A stretch of DNA of 64,000 nucleotides from JBGFRR01 sp041695045 (GTDB lineage: Bacteria > Bacteroidota > Ignavibacteria > UBA10030), in the NCBI GenBank assembly GCA_041695045.1, contig JBGFRR010000128.1, positions 1 to 64,000 of the forward strand, written 5' to 3'. Below, piece after piece: positions 49,413-58,429 of the stretch; the stretch's first letter is position 1, and each line of letters begins with the position of its first letter. The notes under the pieces were generated by a model that was not told where the DNA came from, did no database searches, and saw nothing but the letters and a program-made list of their open reading frames with translations. Position numbers and translations under genes: made by a program.

Positions 49413-50555
49413 ATGAGAGTCGCCTATTTCAATGCAAACCTTCGTGTCGGACAGGATGGTGTGACACGGGTGATGTACAAGATGTTTGAAGGAGCAAAAG
49501 CTCGCGGCGTCGACGCCATGGCGTTTACCTCAACTCTTCCTGAACACCATCACGAAATCATCCCGATGGTCGGCGTGCCGTCGATCGCCTTACCGCTCCA
49601 GAAGGCCTATCGTCTTGCGTTGCCAGGCTCTCAGGCGTTTGTTAAGCGACTTGCGGAGTTTCGGCCTGACATTATTCACCTGAACAGCCCGTGCACGCTT
49701 GGCTTTGCAGCTATGAAGTACGCCCGTGAGTTCGGTGTGCCTGCTGTCGCCACGTACCACACGCATTTCCCATCGTATCCACGCTACTACAAGCTGAAAG
49801 GGTTTGAAAATCTTGTGTGGAGGCTCTCGCGCCGTTTCTATAATAATCTTGACCGCACGTTCGTCCCAACGATGCCGATTCTTCGTGAGCTGGAAACACA
49901 TGCAATCCGGAATCTTCAGTATCTCCCGAACGGCGTCGACCTTTCGTTGTTCCATCCACGTCGAAAGTCAGAATCGTGGAGAAAACGCTTCGGACCGCGC
50001 AACAAGCCTGTTGTCCTCTTTGTGAGCAGGTTGGTGTGGGAGAAGGATCTGCGCGTGCTCGCCGAAGCGTACGCGATTCTCCGCTCCCGTCATCTCGATT
50101 TCGAGATGGTGGTTGTTGGCGACGGACATGCACGGGTAGAGTTCGAGAAGATGATGCCCGGCGCCCACTTTCTCGGTTATCAGAGTGGAAGCGCCCTTGC
50201 CGAATGTTATGCCTCGTCCGATGTTTTCGTCTTTCCATCGACGACAGAGACGTTTGGTCTTGTGACTCTGGAAGCGATGGCATCAGGTACCGTTCCGGTG
50301 GCAGCGAATGTTGGGGGTGCGTCGGGAATCATCGAGGATGGTATGTCCGGGTTGCTCGCTCAACCTCACAGCGGGTCGGATCTCGCCCGCAAGGTAGAAT
50401 GGTTGCTCGACAATGACATAGAGCGATGGCGCATGTCGCAGCAAGCGGTTGAACGGGCGCGGCAATTCGGTTGGGATGCTATCATGGACCGACTCTTCAC
50501 CAGTTACGGAGAAGTGATTGACCAGCACGAGCGCCGTCGCCGTTCGGCAGCATAG
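49413..50555 (+). CDS. Glycosyltransferase family 4
   Basis: This 380-residue GT-B enzyme has an N-terminal Rossmann domain (MRVAYFNANLRVGQDGVTRV, HTHFPSYPRYYK). The C-terminal UDP/GDP-sugar domain follows (VLFVSRLVWEKDLRVLAEAY, HFLGYQSGSALAECYASSDV, PSTTETFGLVTLEAMASGTV). The E-x7-E motif (ETFGLVTLE) is present. It resembles alpha-mannosyl- or glucosyltransferases of lipid or trehalose-type pathways; the acceptor is unknown. I prefer ATG 49413 to the upstream 49383. It is convergent with a predicted glycosidase; the 197-base gap between them holds no clear site. Confidence 0.88.
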   Translation: MRVAYFNANLRVGQDGVTRVMYKMFEGAKARGVDAMAFTSTLPEHHHEIIPMVGVPSIALPLQKAYRLALPGSQAFVKRLAEFRPDIIHLNSPCTLGFAAMKYAREFGVPAVATYHTHFPSYPRYYKLKGFENLVWRLSRRFYNNLDRTFVPTMPILRELETHAIRNLQYLPNGVDLSLFHPRRKSESWRKRFGPRNKPVVLFVSRLVWEKDLRVLAEAYAILRSRHLDFEMVVVGDGHARVEFEKMMPGAHFLGYQSGSALAECYASSDVFVFPSTTETFGLVTLEAMASGTVPVAANVGGASGIIEDGMSGLLAQPHSGSDLARKVEWLLDNDIERWRMSQQAVERARQFGWDAIMDRLFTSYGEVIDQHERRRRSAA

Positions 50556-50752
50556 TGCCGTACGGCCAACGGGAGGGCCGCAGAGACAGTCGTTCCCGGG
50601 AATCATGACATTTTCGGCGGTCCCCATCGTGCTATCGATGTCCTGAGCTTCCCACGGCACATCCATCTTCCGTTCCAATCTCCGGTCTCACCGGAAAACC
50701 GTCCCCTCCGATATCACTTTCCGGCGCGCCGTCTCTCTCCTGCCAGCGTTGT

Positions 50753-53155
50753 CTAAGGATTGATTTCCAACAAGAGCATGGTAGCCTGTGGCGAAAGGCT
50801 GAGGCGAGTAGTGCTCGTGGCGTGTGTACAGCGCAGAAGATGGGTAGGGGAGGAGGGAAGAACCCGCTTCACCCCAAAGGGGAGAAAGACTTCGATGCTC
50901 GAAGGCGCACGGTTTGCTGGGAAGGTGTTGTTGAACGCTAGGATACATCGGTGGCGAGATTCGAAGGACACGTCGCAATTGACCCGTCCGAACGCCGTAG
51001 GGGCATTGTGGATGCGAAGAGGAAGCGATTGCTTGAGGAACGGACCGGCGCCGCGGAAAATTTCGAGGGAAGTCGGCGTTTCACGAAGAAGACAGTCGCG
51101 CAGAAACAGGATAACCTCCGCCGCTGCCCACCCATGATGCCCGTCTCCCATCGATCCTCCCCCTGTCCGGGGATGGATTGCCTCGGGGAAGGAGAATGTC
51201 GGCGACGCTTGGGCAAAGACGTTGCGGGCGACCTTCCACGCTTTCTCCGGTTCTCCGATCTGCAGAAAACTGTGTGCGAGCTGCAGCGTGAGGTACGGGT
51301 TGTAGCCGGAGTGAATGATGGGATGGAAGAACCCACGCTCATCGACGAATCGTTTGTACACTTCGTGAACGGTTTCAACCGCACCGGGAAGGGGAACGTC
51401 TTCGATCGCCAGCGGGTAGACCGCACACAACGAGCCGATAGCGGACTCATCGAATGCTCGGGTCGGCGAAGCTGGGATGAGACGCCTTCCGAGTCGTTGG
51501 TGGACGACCTCGAGTGATTGTAGGATGTCATGGGAAAACAGGCGACACTCTATGATAAAGGCGTCGGCGTCCTTCTGCTGCCCCGCTTCGTGCGCGAGAG
51601 CTGCCAGCGCACGAAGGCCGGCAAGCGACCAGAACGAATCCCAGTAATAGTGGTCGACGGTGCCAAGATGCTCTGCGCTCAGGCTTTTCGGCATCAGTCC
51701 TTTCATCGTTGTTGCCGCTGTTGAAGACGAGCGGCGCATTCGTTGGATCCATGTCCCGGCGCGCTTGAGAACCGGATACAATTGCTTGAGCCAGAGCGTT
51801 GACCTCGCGATACGGTAGTGTTGGTGGACCATCCAGAGCACGGCCCCGTTCGAATCCCATTCGCCGTTGGGTCCTCGGAAGAATCCATCCTGGGTGAGCC
51901 GCTGTGGAAAGGAATTCATTACTCCACGCACTCGGTCGTGCAATCCCAGAACATCCAGAGCACGAAGCATCGGGACGGCGTCGCGGAACCAGAAATGGTG
52001 ATACAGGAACGGGCCCGGTGTGATGGTGTCTGCATCCTGAAGCTGAAGCAGCGTGAGTGCACTCGCGTCGAAGAGATGCTGGAGTGCTTGATCGCCGAAG
52101 TGCATGTGTGCGCGGTGTACTTGTTCCCGTCGCCACACGTCCTTGTGCTCTTTCTTTCGGTGTTCGTAGGTCACGCGCCACGATTGTTTCACCGGCACGC
52201 GTTTCAGTACCCGCTCGCTCGCGAGCGCGATGCTGCCATGGATCGTCCCTCGGCCACCGGCGGGAAGCTCGAATCGATATCCCGCGACTGCATTGGCGAA
52301 ACCTGCCTCGCACTGTATTGAAGAGGAGTGAGTTCTTGGTGACTGGACTTTCCCCATGTTCCGTGCAAACGTTGCAGTGTCTCCTTCCACCCCGCTGCCG
52401 AGCCGATGCCAGTGGGGGTCTTCTGCCAACACCACGCCCACAGCTCCATCCACGGCGATGACACGGGGGGAGGGAAATTTGATCTGCTCGATCGGCGCAA
52501 CTCCTTCTGGATTGAATGGTCGAACAGCGAGACAGAGGTCGGCCCGTTGCTGGAAGAGCGAGGTGTTTTCAACTGATGCTTCGAAGAATACGACATCGGT
52601 GCTGCTGCGCGAAGCAAGAACAAAAGCTTCGAGTCTCAGAACAAAGTCTCGCCACCGAAGCGAGGTGGTCAGTCGAGGTGCAACCGGGTCGAGCCGCTGG
52701 TCTGCATGGGAAGCGAGAGACGGAAACAACACATCGTCATTGGCAACAAGCCAGGTATCGATCGACCATTCACGCGGAAGGGGCGTGAGAAGTCCTCTTG
52801 GATCAACAATAGCTTCGTGTGTCCCGTGAGGAGTTCCGAGGGCTGTCCAGTTTCGATGAGTAATGTTCATCATGAGCGGGTTCTGAGATCGCGCGACAAA
52901 GGATGAGCTGGAAGGGTCGAGCTGGCGGTGTACCCAGAATGGGAACACCCACTCCCGTTTCATCTGAAAGATGCCGTAATTCAGAAGCCCGCGCGTAATG
53001 ACCGGAGCACTCAGTTGGAATAATTCTTTTGGAAAACCACGACCGTTGACATCACAAAGGCTGCTGGCAAGCTGGAACTGTCTGCGAGCCGACGCTGGGA
53101 TATCGAGTTGTCGGAAGACCTGGTCGAGAAGGATGGAGTTGATCGTCACGCCCAT
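50753..53155 (-). CDS. Predicted six-hairpin-fold glycosidase (amylo-1,6-glucosidase/GH-like)
   Basis: This protein of 800 residues has an N-terminal beta-rich half (about 1-310) and an alpha-rich half (about 350-680). Visible are HHFWFRDAVPMLRALDVLG, QDGFFRGPNGEWDSNGAVLW, DHYYWDSFWSLAGLRALA and a late HHGWAAAEV. The W-x-R-D and E-W-D-S-N motifs fit the (alpha/alpha)6 barrels of GH15, GH63 and GH133 glycosidases, with Asp/Glu as candidate acids. No signal peptide is visible, so it is probably cytoplasmic, possibly acting on a storage or osmolyte glucan. The partner glycosyltransferase faces it. It starts 30 bases after the cyclodeaminase gene, so it may be expressed with the hut cluster without being part of histidine breakdown. 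I do not recognise a specific family. Confidence 0.55.
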   Translation of the reverse strand: MGVTINSILLDQVFRQLDIPASARRQFQLASSLCDVNGRGFPKELFQLSAPVITRGLLNYGIFQMKREWVFPFWVHRQLDPSSSSFVARSQNPLMMNITHRNWTALGTPHGTHEAIVDPRGLLTPLPREWSIDTWLVANDDVLFPSLASHADQRLDPVAPRLTTSLRWRDFVLRLEAFVLASRSSTDVVFFEASVENTSLFQQRADLCLAVRPFNPEGVAPIEQIKFPSPRVIAVDGAVGVVLAEDPHWHRLGSGVEGDTATFARNMGKVQSPRTHSSSIQCEAGFANAVAGYRFELPAGGRGTIHGSIALASERVLKRVPVKQSWRVTYEHRKKEHKDVWRREQVHRAHMHFGDQALQHLFDASALTLLQLQDADTITPGPFLYHHFWFRDAVPMLRALDVLGLHDRVRGVMNSFPQRLTQDGFFRGPNGEWDSNGAVLWMVHQHYRIARSTLWLKQLYPVLKRAGTWIQRMRRSSSTAATTMKGLMPKSLSAEHLGTVDHYYWDSFWSLAGLRALAALAHEAGQQKDADAFIIECRLFSHDILQSLEVVHQRLGRRLIPASPTRAFDESAIGSLCAVYPLAIEDVPLPGAVETVHEVYKRFVDERGFFHPIIHSGYNPYLTLQLAHSFLQIGEPEKAWKVARNVFAQASPTFSFPEAIHPRTGGGSMGDGHHGWAAAEVILFLRDCLLRETPTSLEIFRGAGPFLKQSLPLRIHNAPTAFGRVNCDVSFESRHRCILAFNNTFPANRAPSSIEVFLPFGVKRVLPSSPTHLLRCTHATSTTRLSLSPQATMLLLEINP

Positions 53156-53184
53156 AAGCACGAGAGTTCATTCTGTCGAACGGC

Positions 53185-53811
53185 TTACTGCATTGCTGCC
53201 TGCACGTGGGCCAACACCTCTTTGATGGAGCGCTCCCATTGCTCCAGAATGCGGTTGGTGCTGGCGGACGTTTGCTCGACGAAAGCCTCGTCTTTCAGTG
53301 TCGCGAGGTTGATGCGCACGTTCAACGCCGCGCCAATACACGCAGCATGCAACATCGCTGCCGCAACGCCGGCGTCGGAGATTGAGTTGACATTCCCTTT
53401 CTTTGCCACGATCGTCGCGAGCGGCATCGCACGCTCGCAGAGTTGCATGACCCGCAGCGGAACCGTGGCCGCGGCTTTCGTGGCTTCCTGGATTGCAACG
53501 CTGCGCGCGAGCTGCTCCTGGTCGGTATTCTTGGGAAGCGAGAATGCCGTCATCACGCCGTTGAATGCCGTCGTGTCCTCATCAATCAGTACGGTAAACT
53601 CGGTTCGCAACTCCTCGGCTTCCTTCAACACGGCCTCCATTTCCTCCTGAACCTCCGTGTACGTTTTCTTCCCGATCGTCAACCGACACACCATCGCGGT
53701 CAGCGCGGCTCCCAACGCGCCGGCCAGCGCAGCAGCGCTTCCGCCTCCGGGCGCGGCAGAGTTCGAAGCGACTTCGGTCAAGAATCCTTCAATGGTCTTG
53801 TCAACTAACAT
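53185..53811 (-). CDS. Formimidoyl-THF cyclodeaminase
   Basis: This 208-residue all-helical enzyme converts 5-formimino-THF to 5,10-methenyl-THF and ammonia. It has the family start FLTEVASNSAAPGGGSAAAL and the later KGNVNSISDAGVAAAML segment. ATG 53811 is chosen because GGAGG (53820-53816) lies 4 bases upstream; the longer frame adds unlike residues. It follows ftcD as in two-gene versions of the mammalian FTCD fusion. The 147-base gap between them shows no site. Confidence 0.9.
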   Translation of the reverse strand: MLVDKTIEGFLTEVASNSAAPGGGSAAALAGALGAALTAMVCRLTIGKKTYTEVQEEMEAVLKEAEELRTEFTVLIDEDTTAFNGVMTAFSLPKNTDQEQLARSVAIQEATKAAATVPLRVMQLCERAMPLATIVAKKGNVNSISDAGVAAAMLHAACIGAALNVRINLATLKDEAFVEQTSASTNRILEQWERSIKEVLAHVQAAMQ

Positions 53812-53958
53812 ACGACCTCCAGGGTTGAAGAAGAGAACAAACTTACCACCAAGTCCCGAAGACACGAAGAGAACTGTAGCAATTCCAGAAGAATGCTTCG
53901 TGCAACCTCTGTCTTTGTTCCCTTTGACGGTGAAAGAAACGAGTTTTTCAATACGCTC

Positions 53959-54993
53959 CTAAATCATATACTCGATCACTTTCTTCTTCGGATCGAACGG
54001 CTCAAGTTGGCTGAGTCCAAGCCCATCCATGGCAAGGGTCAGAAGCTCTTTCTCGGAAAGCGAGGTTGTTGTCCCTTTTTTCTCAGCATAAAACTTGCCG
54101 GCCATGAGGAGCGCTTGCAGCGGTGTAAGACCGACAATCTCGCTGCCGGTTGCGTCGATGCCGAGCGAGCGGGCCTGCTTCTTGACTTCTTCAAATGCGA
54201 CGTGGGGCGGTGTGATGTTGAAGTCAACAAGGTTGACCGAAACCTGTGCGATGTTGAATCGCTCCAACAGCACGCCGATGGCCTTCACCGCTTTCAGTGT
54301 TCCGGGAATCTTGACGGTGTTGCCGCGCTCATCCTTTACGGGATTTCCCGCTTCGTCTTTTTGGGGTCGCCCGCTTTCGCGAATCCGCAGGGCAATCTCT
54401 TGGGCCAGCGATGAGTCCGGTGTGTTGAGGTTCACATTGTAAGCGATGAGAAATGTGCGGGCACCGGTAACGGTCGAGCCGGACTTCGCATTGAACTCGG
54501 CAGGACCACAATCGGGTTTCCAGCGTGGATCGCTGAGCTTCTCCGGCAATCCTTCGTATTCACCTTTGCGAATGTTGGCGAGGTTCTTTCGTTCCGGCGT
54601 CGTTGCCGCCGCTTCATAGAGGTAAATGGGGATGCGCAACTCAGAAGCAACGCGCTCGCCAAACTTCCGTGCCAACTGCACACAATCCTCCATCGTCACG
54701 CCGGCGATGGGAACGAAGGGCACAACGTCTGTCGCACCGATCCGCGGGTGCTCGCCTTTGTGTTGCCGCATGTCGATCAGCTCAGAAGCGGTTTGGGTCG
54801 CTCGAAACGCCGCCTCCACAACTGCATCCGGCTCGCCAACGAAGGTCACGACGGTGCGGTTGTAGTCTTTGTCCGGCTCAACATTTAACAGTTTCACGCC
54901 GGAGACCGCGCCGATGCTTGCAGCAATTGCATCGATAATGCTCTGATTCCTTCCTTCACTGAAGTTTGGGACGCATTCAACGATTCGTTGCAT
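53959..54993 (-). CDS. ftcD: Glutamate formimidoyltransferase
   Basis: This 344-residue enzyme moves the formimino group of formiminoglutamate to tetrahydrofolate. The start MQRIVECVPNFSEGRNQSII is typical. Further motifs are NRTVVTFVGEPDAVV, HKGEHPRIGATDVVPFVP (catalytic histidines) and FLIAYNVNLNTPD. The length includes a C-terminal extension after the second domain (about 20 residues). Its first 17 bases overlap the end of the DUF429 gene, so translation is coupled. Confidence 0.93.
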   Translation of the reverse strand: MQRIVECVPNFSEGRNQSIIDAIAASIGAVSGVKLLNVEPDKDYNRTVVTFVGEPDAVVEAAFRATQTASELIDMRQHKGEHPRIGATDVVPFVPIAGVTMEDCVQLARKFGERVASELRIPIYLYEAAATTPERKNLANIRKGEYEGLPEKLSDPRWKPDCGPAEFNAKSGSTVTGARTFLIAYNVNLNTPDSSLAQEIALRIRESGRPQKDEAGNPVKDERGNTVKIPGTLKAVKAIGVLLERFNIAQVSVNLVDFNITPPHVAFEEVKKQARSLGIDATGSEIVGLTPLQALLMAGKFYAEKKGTTTSLSEKELLTLAMDGLGLSQLEPFDPKKKVIEYMI

Positions 54994-55675
54994 CGTTCTG
55001 TATGTTTGTCTTGGTGTTCGTAGGGACAGACCGGACGGCTTGCTGAAGCCGGTCGGGCCTAACGGAAGTCTTCGGAATGATGATGGCACCCTGCCTGAAA
55101 TTTCCCAACACTTCCGCCTTGCCACGCAAGAACAACCGACCCACAAGCGCGCCGGTGACGGCGTCTAACTCGTCGCCGTTCATCGATGGCTTCAGTCCTT
55201 TGAGGCCCAAACGCTCGAGGCCGTGGCGAAGCCGACCGAGGCCGTCTTGTTTTCGTGCAATGTGCCAAACATCCTGCGCTGCGCCGGGATACATTTCGAT
55301 GACACGATAGCCCCTCCGACTCAGACGCTTCCGCAGTGCAATACCGCGCACAGTCAGCGAGCGCATGGGGCCCAGCGTGATGGGGAAGAAGCGAATGCCA
55401 CGCTCGAACAAGGCGCGGTCACACGGCCGGAAGTGCTCGCCATTGCGGTCGTCAATTGACCTTCGGCCCGGCGGCAAGTGAAGCGGTGCATCGATGGCTA
55501 CAATGTTCGGCGAGTGGCGCGTGATGAAGCTGAGAATCTCTTCATCCGACCTCAGCGTGGCGTACTCGGCGACCGTCATTCCCCGCAGTGCACAGATGCC
55601 GGTGTTGCGTCGCGGGCTGCCGGCGAGGTCGATGCCGACAACGACCGTCGCGTGCCGTTCAGCCTTAGAACTCAA
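54977..55675 (-). CDS. DUF429 family protein (predicted nuclease-like)
   Basis: This 232-residue protein shows the RNase-H-like fold markers of DUF429: VVVGIDLAGSPRRNTGICAL near the start, IVAIDAPLHLPPG and the later GDELDAVTGALVGRLFL (acidic pair). Starts with a TTG at 55675, overlapping the end of hutI by 11 bases, and its end overlaps ftcD by 17. It is therefore embedded in the histidine operon. A role in histidine degradation is not known; it may be there by chance or as regulator. Confidence 0.7.
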   Translation of the reverse strand: MSSKAERHATVVVGIDLAGSPRRNTGICALRGMTVAEYATLRSDEEILSFITRHSPNIVAIDAPLHLPPGRRSIDDRNGEHFRPCDRALFERGIRFFPITLGPMRSLTVRGIALRKRLSRRGYRVIEMYPGAAQDVWHIARKQDGLGRLRHGLERLGLKGLKPSMNGDELDAVTGALVGRLFLRGKAEVLGNFRQGAIIIPKTSVRPDRLQQAVRSVPTNTKTNIQNDATNR

Positions 55676-56909
55676 GAATCACTCCCCCCTTGATCACCAT
55701 CGCTACGTGATTCATGCCAAAGTGGTAGGCCAAGTAGCGATAATTGGGGATTCGATACAGGATCACATCGGCTTCCTTGCCGGCCTCGACGCTTCCAACA
55801 CGATTTTCCATCTTCAGCGCAGCGGCGGCGTTCAACGTGCATGCGGTCATTGCTTCTTCCGGTGTCATCTTCATCTGTGTGCAGGCGATGGTCATCATCA
55901 GCGGGATGGAGAATGACATGCACGAGCCGGGGTTGAAGTCCGTCGCCAGTGCGACGGGAACGCCGGCTTCGATGAGCTTCCGTGCCGGTGCATACCGATG
56001 ATTGAGGAAAAACGAGACCCCCGGCAAGAGGAGAGCGACAACGCCGGCTTCTCTCAGCTTCGGGATCGTTTCCTCGCCGATGTGTTCAAGGTGGTCGGCG
56101 GACACGGCCCCGAGTTCTGCGGCAAGCTCAGAGCCGCCGGAGGGGGTCAGCTCTTCGGCGTGGAGCTTGAGCTCGAAGCCGAGTGAGCGTGCCTGCTGAA
56201 GGATGCGTCTCGAATCGTTGACGGAAAAATAGCCTTGCTCACAGAAGACATCGCAGAATCGCGCAAGTTGGCGCTTGGCAATGTAAGGAAGCATTCTCTC
56301 GCATACAAGGTCGATGTAGCGGGTTGGGTCGTTCTTGTGCTCGGGCGGGATCACGTGCGCGCCGAGGAACGTTGGTACGACCGTCATGAAATGGTCGTCG
56401 GCAAGCTCGTTGATGGCTTCGAGCATCTTGATTTCGGAGTCGGGGTCTAAGCCGTAGCCTGATTTGATCTCAACGGTCGTCGTTCCGTGCTGCAACATCG
56501 CATCGAGTCGCCGCGATGCCAACTTCTTCAGCTCCTTTTTTGTCGCAGCGCGTGTTGCCCGAACGGTGGACATGATCCCTCCGCCCTGCTCGGCAATCGC
56601 TTGGTAACTCTTGCCCGCAGTTCGCAATGCAAACTCGTCGTCTCTGCTTCCCGCAAAGACGAGGTGTGTGTGGGCATCGACGAATCCGGGCAGTGCAACA
56701 TATTCTGCGGCATTCACTACGGTTGCGTTTTTATCGAGCGTCCGGTCAAACTCATCCGCCCGTCCCACCCACGCAATGGTCTTGCCCTCAATCAGCACAC
56801 TCGCATCCTCAACAATGCCGAGGTCGGCCATGGCTTCGCCTGTCTTGAACCGCGCCCCGTTGGCGCGGACGGTCACAAGTTGCCGGATATGTTCAAGCAG
56901 CAGTTGCAT
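55665..56909 (-). CDS. hutI: Imidazolonepropionase
   Basis: HutI hydrolyses imidazolone-5-propionate to formiminoglutamate. The 414-residue amidohydrolase has the metal motif GFVDAHTHLVFAGSR, SGYGLDPDSEIKMLEAI, the later KLHAEELTPSGGSELAAELG (His), HLEHIGEE, and ATDFNPGSCMSFSIPLMMTI near the end. ATG 56909 (MQLLLEHIRQ) is the normal start; it overlaps the end of the methyltransferase gene by 17 bases. Confidence 0.95.
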   Translation of the reverse strand: MQLLLEHIRQLVTVRANGARFKTGEAMADLGIVEDASVLIEGKTIAWVGRADEFDRTLDKNATVVNAAEYVALPGFVDAHTHLVFAGSRDDEFALRTAGKSYQAIAEQGGGIMSTVRATRAATKKELKKLASRRLDAMLQHGTTTVEIKSGYGLDPDSEIKMLEAINELADDHFMTVVPTFLGAHVIPPEHKNDPTRYIDLVCERMLPYIAKRQLARFCDVFCEQGYFSVNDSRRILQQARSLGFELKLHAEELTPSGGSELAAELGAVSADHLEHIGEETIPKLREAGVVALLLPGVSFFLNHRYAPARKLIEAGVPVALATDFNPGSCMSFSIPLMMTIACTQMKMTPEEAMTACTLNAAAALKMENRVGSVEAGKEADVILYRIPNYRYLAYHFGMNHVAMVIKGGVILEF

Positions 56910-57795
56910 TGGGTGAACGCTTTCTCGCTTCGATGAAAACGTACGCCCCCTTCGAGAGACCCAGAGCCATGACGGCGTCATCCATCTTCCGGAGGAATCG
57001 TGCTGCGCGGTACCGTGCCTCTCCCGAAAGCTTCAGCTTTGCCGCTAAGTAATACCAGAAGGGGAGGAACGTGAATGTTTCAACGATATCGAAGCGCGCC
57101 GTGATTTCCCGAAGAATCGAGTCTTGGGAAATCTCCTCAAACGGCGACTCGGAATGAAGCGTGTTGCGGTTGGAGTGCTTCAGTGCCGCCCGTTTGGACT
57201 CCTCGGTAGCCAAAAAAGCCCTGAGCCGATGACGCAGTTTCCACTTCTCCCGGTACGGCTGGAACGTTGGAAGGAGAGCATACAGTGCGGCAGCCAACAG
57301 CTTGCGAATGCGTTTCATGCCGATGAAGTCGAGTACCAACAAGCGTCCGTGCGACTTCAGTGTGCGCTCAGCCTGCACCAGGACGTGATCGAGTCGGACG
57401 AGATGATGTAGAGCATCGTGAGCGACAACGGCATCGTATTGTTGTTCGGGGAGTGTTGAGACGTTCAGGTCGCCAACCTTAAATGTTGGAGAGTGAGGCA
57501 ACGGTGTTCTGCCGATTCGTTCGCGAGCGCGGTCGATGCGCTCCGGACTTAGGTCAATGCCGTGGACGTGCAGGCCGCGCTGAGCAAGCTGAAGTGCAAG
57601 ATGTCCCTCGCCGCAGCCTAATTCGAGCACAGTAGGGCCGGCGGCAACGATGCGGTCAAGGAAATGACGGAACTCGCGACCGAAGAAGATTTCAAACAGC
57701 TGCAGGTCGTGCCAGAGTTGCGGGTTGAGTGGGTCGGCGTGGACGCTGCCCCAGTGCCGCGCTTCCTGTTGGATGAGTGTCTCGTACGTGCTCAC
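56893..57795 (-). CDS. Class I SAM-dependent methyltransferase
   Basis: This 300-residue protein has the SAM motif VLELGCGEGHLALQLAQRG, followed by the acidic end of strand 2 (GIDLSPE) and motif DAVVAHDALHHL. The C-terminal part (about 175-290) is helical and unassigned. I favour the GTG at 57795 because it overlaps the stop of the VOC gene as GTGA, a coupling signal. It is in the hut operon; its substrate is unknown. Confidence 0.8.
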   Translation of the reverse strand: MSTYETLIQQEARHWGSVHADPLNPQLWHDLQLFEIFFGREFRHFLDRIVAAGPTVLELGCGEGHLALQLAQRGLHVHGIDLSPERIDRARERIGRTPLPHSPTFKVGDLNVSTLPEQQYDAVVAHDALHHLVRLDHVLVQAERTLKSHGRLLVLDFIGMKRIRKLLAAALYALLPTFQPYREKWKLRHRLRAFLATEESKRAALKHSNRNTLHSESPFEEISQDSILREITARFDIVETFTFLPFWYYLAAKLKLSGEARYRAARFLRKMDDAVMALGLSKGAYVFIEARKRSPNATAA

Positions 57796-58154
57796 GCGGC
57801 CAGTCGTCGCGGTTCCCAGAGTGCCAGTGTGCATCCATCCGGCGTGGCAAAGTAGGCAAACCAGCCGAGGTTCGGGATGGCGGTTTTTGGCTGGACGACC
57901 TTGCCGCGGGCTCTTCGAATCTGCTTTAACTTCTCGTCAATACTCACCACCTCGATGTGCACGAAGACGCTCGGTTTCTTCGGGATGGACTTAACTTTGT
58001 ATAACAGGCCGCCGGGTTCGTGTCCGGTTTCGATTATCATCATGTCTTTGTAGCCGACCAGCGGCTCGAACTTCCAGTTGAAGAGCTTTCCGAAAAACGC
58101 CTGGGCTTTGTTGAGGTCGGTGGTAGGAATCTCGATGAACGCGAAGTGATACAT
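57792..58154 (-). CDS. VOC-family (glyoxalase/bleomycin-resistance-like) protein
   Basis: This 120-residue protein opens MYHFAFIEIPTTDLNKAQAF then FGKLFNWKF, the usual VOC beta-alpha-beta pattern, and ends with NLGWFAYFATPDGCTLALWE. Metal-binding positions are incomplete, as in many VOC paralogues. ATG 58154 is the natural start. It overlaps the methyltransferase start by 4 bases. Confidence 0.85.
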   Translation of the reverse strand: MYHFAFIEIPTTDLNKAQAFFGKLFNWKFEPLVGYKDMMIIETGHEPGGLLYKVKSIPKKPSVFVHIEVVSIDEKLKQIRRARGKVVQPKTAIPNLGWFAYFATPDGCTLALWEPRRLAA

Positions 58155-58221
58155 GGTTGCCCACCTCCGGCGGGTGGCGAGGATGAATGCGTAAGCAAGA
58201 AACGAAGAATCGCCTAAAGAA

Positions 58222-58413
58222 TCAAGGTTGCAGCGGTGGCGTCGGTTCGTAGCCGGGGCAAGAAAGAACAGGAAGGCGGGGATACTTGACAAATCGCGGG
58301 TCGACATCGGCAAGCGTGCAACGATAAAACATGCTGCCGCGCGAGGTCGTGATCACCTGAGCGTGACGACAGTTCTCACACAGACCGATGGATGGATTCT
58401 GTGGTGTCGGCAT
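58222..58413 (-). CDS. Cys-rich mini-protein (63 residues)
   Basis: The start is ATG 58413 (MPTPQNPSIGLCENCRHA). It has the cysteine pattern C-x2-C-x16-C and C-P-G-Y-E-P near the end (YPRLPVLSCPGYEP). This matches a small conserved family with the motif ENCRHA.V...RGS.FY.C, probably a zinc-binding protein. Function is unknown. It lies 17 bases after hutU and 67 before the VOC gene. Confidence 0.7.
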   Translation of the reverse strand: MPTPQNPSIGLCENCRHAQVITTSRGSMFYRCTLADVDPRFVKYPRLPVLSCPGYEPTPPLQP

Positions 58414-58429
58414 GAAGAGTTTTTCCTTC

